Assembly: GCF_000784355.1 (NCBI RefSeq)
Contig: NZ_KN360926.1
Coordinates: forward strand, 66,497-130,496
Direction: 5' to 3'
Length of the DNA stretch: 64,000 nt
Origin: Methanolacinia paynteri
Lineage (GTDB): Archaea; Halobacteriota; Methanomicrobia; Methanomicrobiales; Methanomicrobiaceae
The notes beneath the pieces are model-generated. The model ran no database searches, was not told the DNA's origin, and saw only the letters and a program-made list of their open reading frames with translations. Of the stretch, positions 46,130 to 55,614 are shown piece after piece (position 1 is the stretch's first letter; the number at the start of each line of letters is the position of its first letter). Position numbers and translations under genes: made by a program.

Positions 46130-47695
46130 TTAAGGCCTTAAATTCAATGGAAGATAATATTCCATGTTATTTGTGAAAAATTTCCTACATCTTAGACCTA
46201 AATAATACTGCGATATACTATTATACTGTGGAATATTCCCTATACTAAATGGGGTATATAAATTAGTATAGCACATCTCTTCTGAAAGATCAGACAGGTT
46301 AATTTGCAATTCATCATAATCATGAATTATATTTTTTTGATCTAAAAAAATATCCATAATTTCTTTATTGACACAAAATATCGGCCCACAAGGCCTTTCT
46401 ACATTACAGATTATATTTGAAAATACTAAAGATCCTGTACCAACAATTCCCACATTAAAATAATAGTAATGTTCAATTAATGATTGAATCCAATCAGGAT
46501 TCAATTTAAAATTATCATCAAAATTACAATTGTCATTTACAATAATTAAATAATCATATTTTTCAAATTTGGATATTTCTCTTAGTTGTTCTATTGGATT
46601 TTTGTCAAAAGTTTGAAAATCAGAAAAAACAATTTCTTTTTGATATATTTCGGGGATAAATAATTTAGTATTATGAAATGTTGATTCTTTAAGAATTAAA
46701 TTAAATTTTTGAATGAATTTGCTATTTCTATGCTTATTTGCCACAACCAGGATTATAACGAGGGGATTAGAAAGCATTTCTTTTTTAACCAAATAACTCC
46801 CGGGTTCCAATTCAAAAACCGAACCAGGTATATTATTTCTATTAAGGTAGCCCTGAAGTGCCAATTTTCCAGCATTATAAGCGTATGGTTTAGCTGAAGT
46901 GCTATGTGCAGATGATTCAGGAATAATTCTCCAATGATATAATACTTTATCAATATGAGCGATTTTCTCAGGAGTGGTTCTTTCAACAACTCTTAAAATC
47001 AAATCATAATCCTGAGCACCATCAAATTCGGATCTAAGACCACCTACAGAATCGATCAAGGATTTACGGCAGACAAATAAATGGAATGGATAATTCGTCG
47101 AAAGAAGTGCAGGTAGTGAAAAATCAAATTTAAAAAATGGATCGCTTCGCTCCCCATATTTATCTATCTTATCATTATCAGAATATATAATATCATACTC
47201 ATTATTTTCATTTATTTTTTTTACAACCTCATAAAGACAATTTGATGAAAGTTCATCATCATGATCCAAAAAACAAACAAATATTCCATCGGCTAAATTT
47301 AAAGCTTTATTAGTATTACCAGAAATACCTTTATTATCATCTAAAAACAGGCTTTTGATCCTGTTATCTCTACTAGAATATAACTGGATTATTTTTTTAA
47401 GATTTTTATTAGATGAATTACCATCAGCAATACATAACTGCCAATTTTCATATGACTGATTAATAACTGATTTAATTGCTAAATCAAGCAAATGCTCATC
47501 TGTATTCCAAACTGGCATTATTATACTAATTAGCGGTTTAAATTCAAAAATATCCATTTCAGCATTTTTTTTATTGTTTTTTTCATTCTCTTTTATCCAA
47601 AGATCGTATTTTGATAAATTATGGAAAAAGAGTAATTTTATTTTTTTTAATAATTTGATTGACTGGGGAAAATATGCAGATAAAATAATTTTCAT
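46130..47695 (-). CDS. GT2 glycosyltransferase
   Basis: A 521-residue protein. Residues ~50-280 are a family 2 glycosyltransferase domain (ISIIMPVWNTDEHLLDLAI, DGNSSNKN, FLDHDDELSSN as the metal motif). The C-terminal ~230 residues look like a second, degenerate glycosyltransferase-type fold (VIILVVANKHRN near its start, YLIIVNDNCNFDDNF) of unknown activity. It overlaps the upstream 701-residue gene by 4 bases. It likely lengthens the rhamnose-containing chain. Confidence 0.83.
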   Translation of the reverse strand: MKIILSAYFPQSIKLLKKIKLLFFHNLSKYDLWIKENEKNNKKNAEMDIFEFKPLISIIMPVWNTDEHLLDLAIKSVINQSYENWQLCIADGNSSNKNLKKIIQLYSSRDNRIKSLFLDDNKGISGNTNKALNLADGIFVCFLDHDDELSSNCLYEVVKKINENNEYDIIYSDNDKIDKYGERSDPFFKFDFSLPALLSTNYPFHLFVCRKSLIDSVGGLRSEFDGAQDYDLILRVVERTTPEKIAHIDKVLYHWRIIPESSAHSTSAKPYAYNAGKLALQGYLNRNNIPGSVFELEPGSYLVKKEMLSNPLVIILVVANKHRNSKFIQKFNLILKESTFHNTKLFIPEIYQKEIVFSDFQTFDKNPIEQLREISKFEKYDYLIIVNDNCNFDDNFKLNPDWIQSLIEHYYYFNVGIVGTGSLVFSNIICNVERPCGPIFCVNKEIMDIFLDQKNIIHDYDELQINLSDLSEEMCYTNLYTPFSIGNIPQYNSISQYYLGLRCRKFFTNNMEYYLPLNLRP

Positions 47696-49797
47696 TCCAA
47701 ATTCGCCAATATTTTGTAATTTTTCTTTTTTATAAACTTATTTATTTTTATCGCAATTTTCACCAATTTAGAATTTAAAAGATCTTCCAAATCCGATCTA
47801 TATTCTTGTAATTGCCTGTCGATTTCATCTAATTCTAAATTCAAACGCTCTATCCGCTTGTCACGGTCATCACGCTGGGCAGTCAATGCATCATAATGAA
47901 GACGTAGTTCATCCAATTCCAAATTCAAACGCTCTATCCGCTTGTCACGGTCATCACGCTGGGCAGTCAATGCATCATAATGAAGACGTAGTTCATCCAA
48001 TTCCAAATTCAAACGCTCTATCCGCTTGTCACAGTCATCACGCTGGGCAGTCAATGCATCGTAATGAAGACGTAGTTCATCCAATTCCAAATTCAGTTGG
48101 TTTAACTTAATCCTATCTAAATTTAAAAATGAATTATTTGTTCTATTAATGTTTATCTCAACATCAACTCCCGAAACAAATGATTGAAAAGTCTTTTCAA
48201 AATCCAAATTTTTTATCAAACGCTGATAAGAATATTGTGGATAGACTTTTTTAATCAATTCGATAATAAAATCAACTTTCTTTGTTCTTTTCATAAAAGG
48301 TGCAATTAAATCAAATAATGTAAACAAATTCCTAAATAATATATATTCTGCACCAATTGGTTTCTTCGATCTCCATTTTTTATCAATAAAATGTAATTGT
48401 TTATCAGAAGTAATAATTAAATTCCAAACCGTAAAATCAATAGCCTCTCCTTTAACGTATATATAACCTTCTTCATCTACAATTTTTGATGAGAACTGAA
48501 GAATCAAACTTTCGTATAATAATTTTATTATCTCTTCTATGTGAAGAAATGGATTCCTGCTCATTACACTCTTATAAATATCAAAAATCAATAATTCTCC
48601 TATAATTAGTCTATTCCCTTTTAATTCATATTCAAAATTATTATTTTCAAAACGTGAAACCCCTTTAAATATCGGATCACGTTCAACTTCATAATGGATA
48701 TTATTATTTTCTTCTTCTTTTTTTAGAAGTGTTATTTCATGTTTAAAATTTTCATCTAATTTTTCGTTACAGTGATATTTTTTTATTAACCAAGGTACCT
48801 CTATTTTTTTAGAGTTTGAATCCGTAGCTAAAATGACAAAAGAATTTGAAAAATGCCAGAATAATCCAGAATTTGTTAAATTTCTTAAAAACAGGAATTC
48901 TTCAAAATAATAATTACGATTTCCAAAATAATCTTCAAAAGGTGTTCTAATCCAATTATAAGGTTTTAATGGAACTGTTTCTGATTTCTCAGGAATTATG
49001 GTCTCAGTTAACTTATAATCTGGATAGACATGGTAGAATTGAATTTTTTTATACCCCGATTCTCTGATAATTGATTCTATCTCATTTCGACTAAATGTGA
49101 CAGGTGTTTTATCAGGATAACCGATAATACTCTCAAATTCTTTTCCAGTATGATCTTCCTTACAGCCGGAAAAATACTTTGCTCCAAATTTATTTTCAAT
49201 TGCAATTAATAAAATCCCGTCATCATTAAGGGCCCGATGCAAACGTTTTAAAAGACTTTCACATACATTTGAAGGATCCCCAGATTTATCATACAATGGC
49301 AAGTATTCTAACGATCCGATAAAAGTGATTAAATCATATTTCTTTTCAAAGTCTGTAGATAAAACATCTCCACAATAAACATTAACATTATCCAAATCTT
49401 TTGTCCTATATCTGGTTACACGAGCTCTCTGAATATTTCCTTCCAAAGCATCAACACTACTGAATTCCTCTCCAAACCAGCGAGTAATTATGCCACATCC
49501 CGATCCGATTTCAAGGATATTTGCATTTTTACTAATGATTTCTTTTATCGATTCTAAAAAATTAATTCTCTTATTTGAAAAATGATAACGGGATGGCCAA
49601 TCTTTGATATATTTATTATATTCCCTCGAATGCGATGAAAGATCATTAATCATTTTTATTGATTCAAAAATATAATCTTCCCCTCCATCCTGATATTCAA
49701 TAACATTATTATCTGGATGTATATATATATCATATTCCTGATTAAATATGAAATTATCAAGTTTTTTTTGTATTTTTGTCATCACTAATTCCTTCAA
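47692..49797 (-). CDS. Methyltransferase with C-terminal tandem coiled coil
   Basis: A 701-residue protein. Residues ~85-260 form a SAM methyltransferase (ANILEIGSGCGIITRWFG, VNVYCGDVLS, FIGSLEYLPL). The middle has no recognised family; a kinase-like fold is possible (GEAIDFTVWNLIIT, then DKKWRSKKP). The end has three near-identical 28-residue units beginning RLNLELDELRLHYDALTA, exactly four heptads each, giving a long coiled coil. Similar coiled-coil methyltransferases (WbdD-type) set chain length by acting as a molecular ruler with the ABC exporter encoded next door. That comparison is by architecture only. Confidence 0.8.
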   Translation of the reverse strand: MKELVMTKIQKKLDNFIFNQEYDIYIHPDNNVIEYQDGGEDYIFESIKMINDLSSHSREYNKYIKDWPSRYHFSNKRINFLESIKEIISKNANILEIGSGCGIITRWFGEEFSSVDALEGNIQRARVTRYRTKDLDNVNVYCGDVLSTDFEKKYDLITFIGSLEYLPLYDKSGDPSNVCESLLKRLHRALNDDGILLIAIENKFGAKYFSGCKEDHTGKEFESIIGYPDKTPVTFSRNEIESIIRESGYKKIQFYHVYPDYKLTETIIPEKSETVPLKPYNWIRTPFEDYFGNRNYYFEEFLFLRNLTNSGLFWHFSNSFVILATDSNSKKIEVPWLIKKYHCNEKLDENFKHEITLLKKEEENNNIHYEVERDPIFKGVSRFENNNFEYELKGNRLIIGELLIFDIYKSVMSRNPFLHIEEIIKLLYESLILQFSSKIVDEEGYIYVKGEAIDFTVWNLIITSDKQLHFIDKKWRSKKPIGAEYILFRNLFTLFDLIAPFMKRTKKVDFIIELIKKVYPQYSYQRLIKNLDFEKTFQSFVSGVDVEININRTNNSFLNLDRIKLNQLNLELDELRLHYDALTAQRDDCDKRIERLNLELDELRLHYDALTAQRDDRDKRIERLNLELDELRLHYDALTAQRDDRDKRIERLNLELDEIDRQLQEYRSDLEDLLNSKLVKIAIKINKFIKKKNYKILANLE
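47842..48093 (-). repeat. Three tandem 84-bp coding repeats
   Basis: Three copies of an 84-bp unit (starting 47842, 47926 and 48010) are nearly identical; a few single-base differences are visible, for example near 48034. A diverged part-unit adjoins at the left. The unit encodes 28 residues, four heptads, so gain or loss of a unit keeps frame and coiled-coil phase. The near identity implies recent duplication or ongoing copy-number change. Confidence 0.92.
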
Positions 49798-49850
49798 TAA
49801 TCATCCATTTAATTAATGCAAGACATTTAATTTTATCATTATCTAGCTAG

Positions 49851-51602
49851 TTATATTTGAATTTCTCTTACTGATGATTTAAAATCTACTATTCCAACTA
49901 TAGGATCTTTCTTATTAATTCTAAATATCAGACTGTCATAGCGTCTATCTAAAATCTCAATTTCATCATTCGAATGAACAATTACTAACCCAGCATTAAC
50001 TGAATAAAGTCCTGCATTTAACTTCAATGATTGCGTGAATTCCACAATATATGTTTGATTTTTCTTTTTATTACTAAGATCCAATTTTTGCCATTTTGTA
50101 TTCGTTCCATAAATATCGCAATATTTATTTTTGAAAGTACAACCAACGGTTAAATTATCACTGATATCCTCATGAAGAATAAAATGAATTCTAATAATAG
50201 CAACATCACCAGAATTAAGAATATTTCTAGAAATAAGGTTATTATCTAAAAGTTCAACTTTTGTTATCTCGCCCCTTTTATTACCAAATCTCTCTTCTTC
50301 TAATCTGAAAAAATCCGATAATGAATTATCTGGGCGGATTATTTGATTATTACCTTCATTCTTTATGACAAACTTCCCCCAACCCCAGGCACTCCAGCAA
50401 TAACTTAAATCATCTCCTGAACCGGAAGTGCTGAAAAACAAAGAGATATCTTTCCCGGAATATTTTTCCAGAGACAAAATAAAGTTATGCCAGCCACGGT
50501 CCCCGAGGTTCCTCTTTGGCTGCAGAACTCTTGAAAAAATATTCTCGCATTCCCCGTCAGCCAGAACTTCAATATCAAATTTAACGCCCTGTGGAATCTT
50601 ATCCCAGGCATCAGGTATAATGCCAATAGCAAATGAAAGAGACATTCCCTGTTCTATAGACAGGTTCTTATAACGTATTTTTGACGGAGGATGTGCATAA
50701 ATTATCGGACGAGGAAAGGACTTTATTTCAACAGTCTGTTTTTCAACAATTCCACCGTTACCTCTCTCTATTTTTGCCTTTGAAAGATTTGAAACAAGAT
50801 CATAAACAGTCTCATATTCATCTCCCGGAATTTCACCATGTTCTGTAAGATGGCCCTCGCTGTAAGATCTTTCACGATCGGCAATGAGGGCATGATATTT
50901 ATTTACAACATAATTTGGATCGCCGCGTTCTATGATCCTTCCGCCGTCCAGTAAAAGAGCCTCGGTACAAAGATTTCTGACAGCTTCGGTGTCATGGCCG
51001 ACATAGAGAATTGTCTTTCCCGACTCCTGCATCTCGCGTATCTTCCTGAAGCACCTGTGCTGAAATATTGCGTCTCCCACTGCAAGTGCTTCATCGACAA
51101 TCAGAATATCGGCATTTACATTTACAGCTACGGAGAATGCAAGTCTTACAGCCATTCCGGAGGAATATGTTCGAAGTGGTTGATCTATATAGTCTCCAAG
51201 CTCAGAAAACCTTATGATCTCGTCATACTTATCATCGATCTCCTGCCTGGAAAGACCCATGATCGAACCGTACATGTAAACATTGTCCCTGCCAGAGAAA
51301 TCCGGGTGAAATCCGGAACCAAGTTCGAGAATAGCCGATACTTTTCCATTAAGCTCGTATGATCCTGCACTAGGTTCCAAAACCCCGGCAAGAATGCTTA
51401 AAAGAGTGCTTTTACCCGATCCGTTTTGCCCCAAAATACCGAGTGTAGTCCCGGCGGGAACATCAAATGAAATATCCTGAAGCGCCCAGAAATCATAATG
51501 GCCTTTTATTTTTCTTTTACTTAGGTACTCCAGGAAACGCCTTCCCTCAGAACGGAACAACTTATATTTCTTCCCGAGGTTTTGGACAGATATTGCATTC
51601 AT
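49851..51602 (-). CDS. wzt: Polysaccharide ABC transporter ATP-binding protein (Wzt-like)
   Basis: A 583-residue protein. The N-terminal ~250 residues are the ATPase: GILGQNGSGKST as Walker A, TYSSGMAVRLAFS as signature, ILIVDEALAVGD as Walker B. The C-terminal ~330 residues hold beta-rich domains; Wzt C-termini bind the terminal sugar of the polymer before export, and this one is longer than usual. With the permease that precedes it by a 4-base overlap it exports a finished polysaccharide across the membrane. Confidence 0.93.
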   Translation of the reverse strand: MNAISVQNLGKKYKLFRSEGRRFLEYLSKRKIKGHYDFWALQDISFDVPAGTTLGILGQNGSGKSTLLSILAGVLEPSAGSYELNGKVSAILELGSGFHPDFSGRDNVYMYGSIMGLSRQEIDDKYDEIIRFSELGDYIDQPLRTYSSGMAVRLAFSVAVNVNADILIVDEALAVGDAIFQHRCFRKIREMQESGKTILYVGHDTEAVRNLCTEALLLDGGRIIERGDPNYVVNKYHALIADRERSYSEGHLTEHGEIPGDEYETVYDLVSNLSKAKIERGNGGIVEKQTVEIKSFPRPIIYAHPPSKIRYKNLSIEQGMSLSFAIGIIPDAWDKIPQGVKFDIEVLADGECENIFSRVLQPKRNLGDRGWHNFILSLEKYSGKDISLFFSTSGSGDDLSYCWSAWGWGKFVIKNEGNNQIIRPDNSLSDFFRLEEERFGNKRGEITKVELLDNNLISRNILNSGDVAIIRIHFILHEDISDNLTVGCTFKNKYCDIYGTNTKWQKLDLSNKKKNQTYIVEFTQSLKLNAGLYSVNAGLVIVHSNDEIEILDRRYDSLIFRINKKDPIVGIVDFKSSVREIQI

Positions 51603-52381
51603 AATAGTTCACCAAACCCGCGTTTTGTCTTCCTGAAGAACGTAATTCCGATAATAAAAAATATTATTGAAAATACAACAAAGGGAACAAGTATATCCAC
51701 CTCAGGTAATTTTCCATAGAACAACGCATCCCTGTATATCTCAAGCATATAATAAGCAGGATTTATAGTTACAATCCACTGAAAATTTTCAGGAATTAGA
51801 TTTACCGTGTATGCAATAGGTGTTGCCCAGAACCAAATCAAAAAGATCGGCCCGAGCATAGTGGGTATATCCCTCAGGAAAACCGATCCGCTCGATAAAA
51901 AAAAGGCAAGAGAAAGTGTAAACACAAGTTGCAAGAGAATGGCAACCGGAAGAAGAAATACGAATATTGTAGGAACACCCTTGAGGATAAAATATAATAC
52001 AAAGAAAATTGCAAGACCTATGAACAAATTAACAAATTCAGATAAAGTGACATAAATTGGAAAAATCTCACTGGGAAAGGGAACCTTCTTGATATAATTC
52101 TTATTATTAATAATTGAACTCGTTCCCTTCATTATTGAGTCCTGAAAAGCTGTCCAGGGTAAAAATCCTGCTGCGAAATATAAAGCGAAATCCCAGATGT
52201 CAGTGCTTCCCGGAAGACGGACTCCCAAAAACACACCGAATACCATAATATAGACTACTAAAGTGATAATAGGATTTATGACAGACCAGTATAACCCTAA
52301 TAGAGAACCGACATATTTCTGGGAGATATCTCTCTTTACAAAGTTCCAGATAAGTCCCCGGTAATCAAAGAGTGAAGCCAT
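51599..52381 (-). CDS. wzm: Polysaccharide ABC transporter permease (Wzm-like)
   Basis: A 260-residue ABC-2 permease with six membrane helices. The N-terminal LIWNFVKRDISQKYVGSLLG and the following GLYWSVINPIITLVVY are typical of Wzm/TagG proteins. A mid-protein VFLRDIPTMLGPIFLIWFW and the C-terminal NPAYYMLEIYRDALF complete the match. It forms the pore for export together with the Wzt protein encoded directly downstream. Confidence 0.94.
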   Translation of the reverse strand: MASLFDYRGLIWNFVKRDISQKYVGSLLGLYWSVINPIITLVVYIMVFGVFLGVRLPGSTDIWDFALYFAAGFLPWTAFQDSIMKGTSSIINNKNYIKKVPFPSEIFPIYVTLSEFVNLFIGLAIFFVLYFILKGVPTIFVFLLPVAILLQLVFTLSLAFFLSSGSVFLRDIPTMLGPIFLIWFWATPIAYTVNLIPENFQWIVTINPAYYMLEIYRDALFYGKLPEVDILVPFVVFSIIFFIIGITFFRKTKRGFGELL

Positions 52382-52470
52382 TTCTATTGTTCCAGTTCAT
52401 AATAATATATGAATTAATTTTTGATTAACTATGCCTTTCGAATCTCAGATTTTTAGAATGTTATTTAAGT

Positions 52471-53187
52471 TTAATTCCTTTTCTCCCTCGATTCCTTAAC
52501 CATCATCCCCGCACGAAGAAGACTCTCGAAAGTACCAGCATCGCTCCAGAAACCGTCAAGAACGGAAAACTTCATCTGCTCTTTACCAACATAAGCATTA
52601 TTCACATCCGTAATCTCGAGTTCGCCTCTTCCCGACGGCTTTAAGGTCTTAATGATATCGAAGACCGAATTCTCGTACAGGTACAGACCCGTAACTGCAA
52701 GATCCGACTTAGGGGCTTTCGGTTTTTCCTCGATACCGATAATCCTGTCCCCGTCAACTTCCGCAACACCGAAACGCTGCGGATCGGCTACGCTTTTCAG
52801 GAAAATCTTTGCTCCGGAGTCAAAGGAATTCACAGATTCTTTTATTTTATCTTCAAAAATGTTGTCTCCAAGAATAACGGCAATATCGTCCCCGTCAGAC
52901 CAGCGATTTGCAAGACCCAAGGCTTCTGCAATTCCACCGGCACCTTCCTGTATTTCATAAGATAGTCTTATACCCATCTCCGAGCCTGAACCCAGCAGCT
53001 CAAGAAAATGCCCGACATGCCCGCGACCGGACACTATAAGAATATCGTCGATGCCGGCACTCACCAGTGTATCAAGCGGATAGCAGATCATCGGCTTGTC
53101 GTAGACTGGCAGAAGATGCTTGTTCGTAACCTTTGTAAGAGGATATAACCTTGATCCCGTTCCTCCCGCAAGAATAATTCCTTTCAT
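52471..53187 (-). CDS. rmlA: Glucose-1-phosphate thymidylyltransferase
   Basis: Makes dTDP-glucose from dTTP and glucose-1-phosphate, the first step to dTDP-rhamnose. The 238-residue product has GIILAGGTGSRLYPLT, the following KHLLPVYDKPM, VILGDNIFED for the metal site, and EEKPKAPKSDLAVTGLYLY. It is shorter than the ~290-residue bacterial RmlA, lacking the C-terminal extension, a form common in archaea. It overlaps rmlD by 4 bases. Confidence 0.93.
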   Translation of the reverse strand: MKGIILAGGTGSRLYPLTKVTNKHLLPVYDKPMICYPLDTLVSAGIDDILIVSGRGHVGHFLELLGSGSEMGIRLSYEIQEGAGGIAEALGLANRWSDGDDIAVILGDNIFEDKIKESVNSFDSGAKIFLKSVADPQRFGVAEVDGDRIIGIEEKPKAPKSDLAVTGLYLYENSVFDIIKTLKPSGRGELEITDVNNAYVGKEQMKFSVLDGFWSDAGTFESLLRAGMMVKESREKRN

Positions 53188-53981
53188 TTCAATCTCTCCT
53201 CCAAATAATCCAGAAGTGCTTCATTCCAGTTACGCATAGGTTTTGTTTTATTATTCACAAGTACGGAATATTCAGGACGTTTTGCTTTCCGCGGAAATTC
53301 GTCCGTAGTACATGGAACAACATTGGGAATAATTGCTCTGGCAAAATCAAACCATGAGCAGACTCCCTCGTTTGCGGCATGATATATCCCCGGCTGAAGA
53401 TCGATTATTTCAGCTGTTTTTTCAGCAAGATCTCTTGTATAGGTCGGCTTTCCGAACTGGTCATTTACCACACGCACCTCCGGCATCTCAGACGAAAGCC
53501 GAATCATCGTTTCGACAAAATTCTTACCATGAGTCCCATAGAGCCAGGATGTACGGATTATCCTGAAATCATTCATATTCTTAATGATATTCTCTTCGCC
53601 GAGAAGTTTGGACTTACCGTATATGCTCACAGGGTTCGGCTCATCCGATTCATTATATTCTTTTTTGGAGCCGTCAAACACATAGTCAGTTGAAAAATGC
53701 ACCAGCATTGCACCGTTTTCTTCACAGGCAGCAGCAATGTTTCCCGGACCGTCACCGTTCACGGCAAATGCAACTTCCCGGTTATCTTCACAGCCATCCA
53801 CATCTGTATATGCTGCCGAGTTGATGACAATATCAGGATTTAACTCCGAAATATAAGAAAGAATCTCCTTCTCATCGGTGATATCCAGTTCATGACCCTT
53901 GCATACGGCGCCGGGAAATACTTTTTGAAGAGAATGCCCGAGCATTCCATTGGCCCCGAGAATAAGAATACTGATCTTCAT
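53184..53981 (-). CDS. rmlD: dTDP-4-dehydrorhamnose reductase
   Basis: Last step of dTDP-L-rhamnose synthesis, an NAD(P)H-dependent reduction at C4. The 265-residue product has LGANGMLGHSLQKVF for nucleotide binding, NSAAYTDVDGCE, FSTDYVFDG and YGKSK with the catalytic Tyr and Lys, and RTSWLYGTHGKNFVETM, all typical. It lies between rmlB and rmlA in one operon with touching ends. Confidence 0.94.
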   Translation of the reverse strand: MKISILILGANGMLGHSLQKVFPGAVCKGHELDITDEKEILSYISELNPDIVINSAAYTDVDGCEDNREVAFAVNGDGPGNIAAACEENGAMLVHFSTDYVFDGSKKEYNESDEPNPVSIYGKSKLLGEENIIKNMNDFRIIRTSWLYGTHGKNFVETMIRLSSEMPEVRVVNDQFGKPTYTRDLAEKTAEIIDLQPGIYHAANEGVCSWFDFARAIIPNVVPCTTDEFPRKAKRPEYSVLVNNKTKPMRNWNEALLDYLEERLK

Positions 53982-54952
53982 CAGGCTTTCCTTTCCTTAA
54001 GCGGGCGCCACCAGGATTCGTTTTCGACATACCAGTTGACAGTCTCTTCGATAGCATCATCGAAAGAATACTCGGGCTCCCAGCCCATGGATCTCAATTT
54101 TCCGAAATCAAGCGAATACCTGAAATCGTGACCTTTACGATCTTCGACGTACTCTATCATGGACTCATCTTTGCCTAAAAGCTCCAGGATTTTATAGGTG
54201 ATCTCAAGATTCGTCTTCTCTTCTCCGCCACCGATATTATAGATCTCACCCGGAATGCCATTATGAAGAACAAAATCAATTGCCCTGCAATGATCGATCA
54301 CATACAGCCAGTCACGGATGTTCTTTCCGGTCCCGTAAACAGGAACCTTCTTTCCTTCCATCAGGTTGGAAACAAAGAACGGGATCAGTTTTTCCGGGTA
54401 CTGGTAAGGTCCGTAATTATTAGTGCATCTCGTAACAATTACAGGCAGTTTATGCGTAGTAAAAAATGAAAGAGCCAAAAGATCCGATCCAGCCTTGCTT
54501 GAAGAATACGGACTTGAAGGATTCAGAATATCGATTTCCTCGAACGGTTTGTCCGGCGTACTCCCGTAGACTTCATCCGTAGAGATATGAATAAATCGTT
54601 TTATGCCGTTTTTAAGCGCTGCATCAAGCATTGTGAACGTTCCAAGGACATTGGTCTTAACGAACTCATAACCTCCGTCGATAGAACGATCCACATGACT
54701 CTCAGCTGCAAAATGAACAATCGTATCGATATTGTACTTCGAAATTACGGACGACACCAGATCGAAATCGCAGATATCTCCCTGTACAAATGTATACCTT
54801 CCGCAATCCTCAATATCCTTCAGGTTTTCGGGATTCCCTGCATATGTAAGTTTATCGTAATTTACTATGGAGAGATCATTATAGGTCTCCAGCATATACC
54901 TTATGAAATTACTGCCGATAAATCCGCATCCGCCAGTCACTAAAAGATTCAT
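53981..54952 (-). CDS. rmlB: dTDP-glucose 4,6-dehydratase
   Basis: Second step to dTDP-rhamnose, an internal oxidation-reduction that removes water. The 323-residue product shows GGCGFIGSNFIRYML, HFAAESHVDRSI, STDEVYGS, YSSSKAGSDLL and RCTNNYGPYQYPEKLIP, all RmlB hallmarks. The frame opens five codons earlier, but GGAGTG just before the ATG at 54952 supports the shorter start, 11 bases after the rmlC stop. Confidence 0.95.
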   Translation of the reverse strand: MNLLVTGGCGFIGSNFIRYMLETYNDLSIVNYDKLTYAGNPENLKDIEDCGRYTFVQGDICDFDLVSSVISKYNIDTIVHFAAESHVDRSIDGGYEFVKTNVLGTFTMLDAALKNGIKRFIHISTDEVYGSTPDKPFEEIDILNPSSPYSSSKAGSDLLALSFFTTHKLPVIVTRCTNNYGPYQYPEKLIPFFVSNLMEGKKVPVYGTGKNIRDWLYVIDHCRAIDFVLHNGIPGEIYNIGGGEEKTNLEITYKILELLGKDESMIEYVEDRKGHDFRYSLDFGKLRSMGWEPEYSFDDAIEETVNWYVENESWWRPLKERKA

Positions 54953-54963
54953 AATCACTCCAG

Positions 54964-55440
54964 TCAACCGTGTTTTAAGCCGGGTAAAAGTCCCCAGTCA
55001 TATGGGATTTCATTAGTATCGGGAGGAAGGCGGTATTCATCGGGCTCCTTGTAATTATATGGATGCGTGGGAACACTGACAAAGAACGCGGTCTCAGTCC
55101 CTATTCCTTTGAAGCCGTGATAAACGCCTGGAGGAACAGTTACAAGCACCGGATTTTTCTCCCCGACGAATAATTCCATAAGGTTTCCGTATGTGGAAGA
55201 ATCTTCTCTTGCATCATATAATGCGACCTTCATCATACCGTGCACGCAGGTAAAATTATCGGTCTGGATCTTATGATAATGCCAGGCCTTTACCACTCCG
55301 GGATATGCAGTTGTACAGTAAACCTGCCCAAAAGACTGAAAAACAGGATCGTCGCACCTCAGAATTTCCATCAGCCACCCGCGTTCATCGGGGATCAGTT
55401 TCAGTTGTTTAAGTTCTACCCCGTCTATAGTAATATTCAT
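54964..55440 (-). CDS. rmlC: dTDP-4-dehydrorhamnose 3,5-epimerase-like
   Basis: A 158-residue cupin. KLIPDERGWLMEILR, then AWHYHKIQTDNFTCVHG with the catalytic His region, and VPPGVYHGFKGI match RmlC. It is shorter than the ~180-residue classical enzyme; close relatives are annotated dTDP-4-dehydrorhamnose 3,5-epimerase-related. It opens the rml operon, which then runs through the ABC exporter to the big transferases. Confidence 0.88.
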   Translation of the reverse strand: MNITIDGVELKQLKLIPDERGWLMEILRCDDPVFQSFGQVYCTTAYPGVVKAWHYHKIQTDNFTCVHGMMKVALYDAREDSSTYGNLMELFVGEKNPVLVTVPPGVYHGFKGIGTETAFFVSVPTHPYNYKEPDEYRLPPDTNEIPYDWGLLPGLKHG

Positions 55441-55614
55441 TTAATCAGCCCTTTTGGATAAATTTTGGTCTCCTTTAATGATAAATTATTGCTTCATAAG
55501 TAAGAATTCGGAACAATTCGGCAAATAATAATTATACCAGCAAAATAATATAAATAAACACGAAAAATAACCTCAAAAAAAGTCTGCCAGAACCTGAAAG
55601 GAAATCGAAAACCG

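Noticed and set aside
47842-48093. Possible CRISPR array or tandem non-coding repeat
   Set aside because: The repeat units are 84 bp and directly adjacent with no spacers, and they code for in-phase heptads of a coiled coil.
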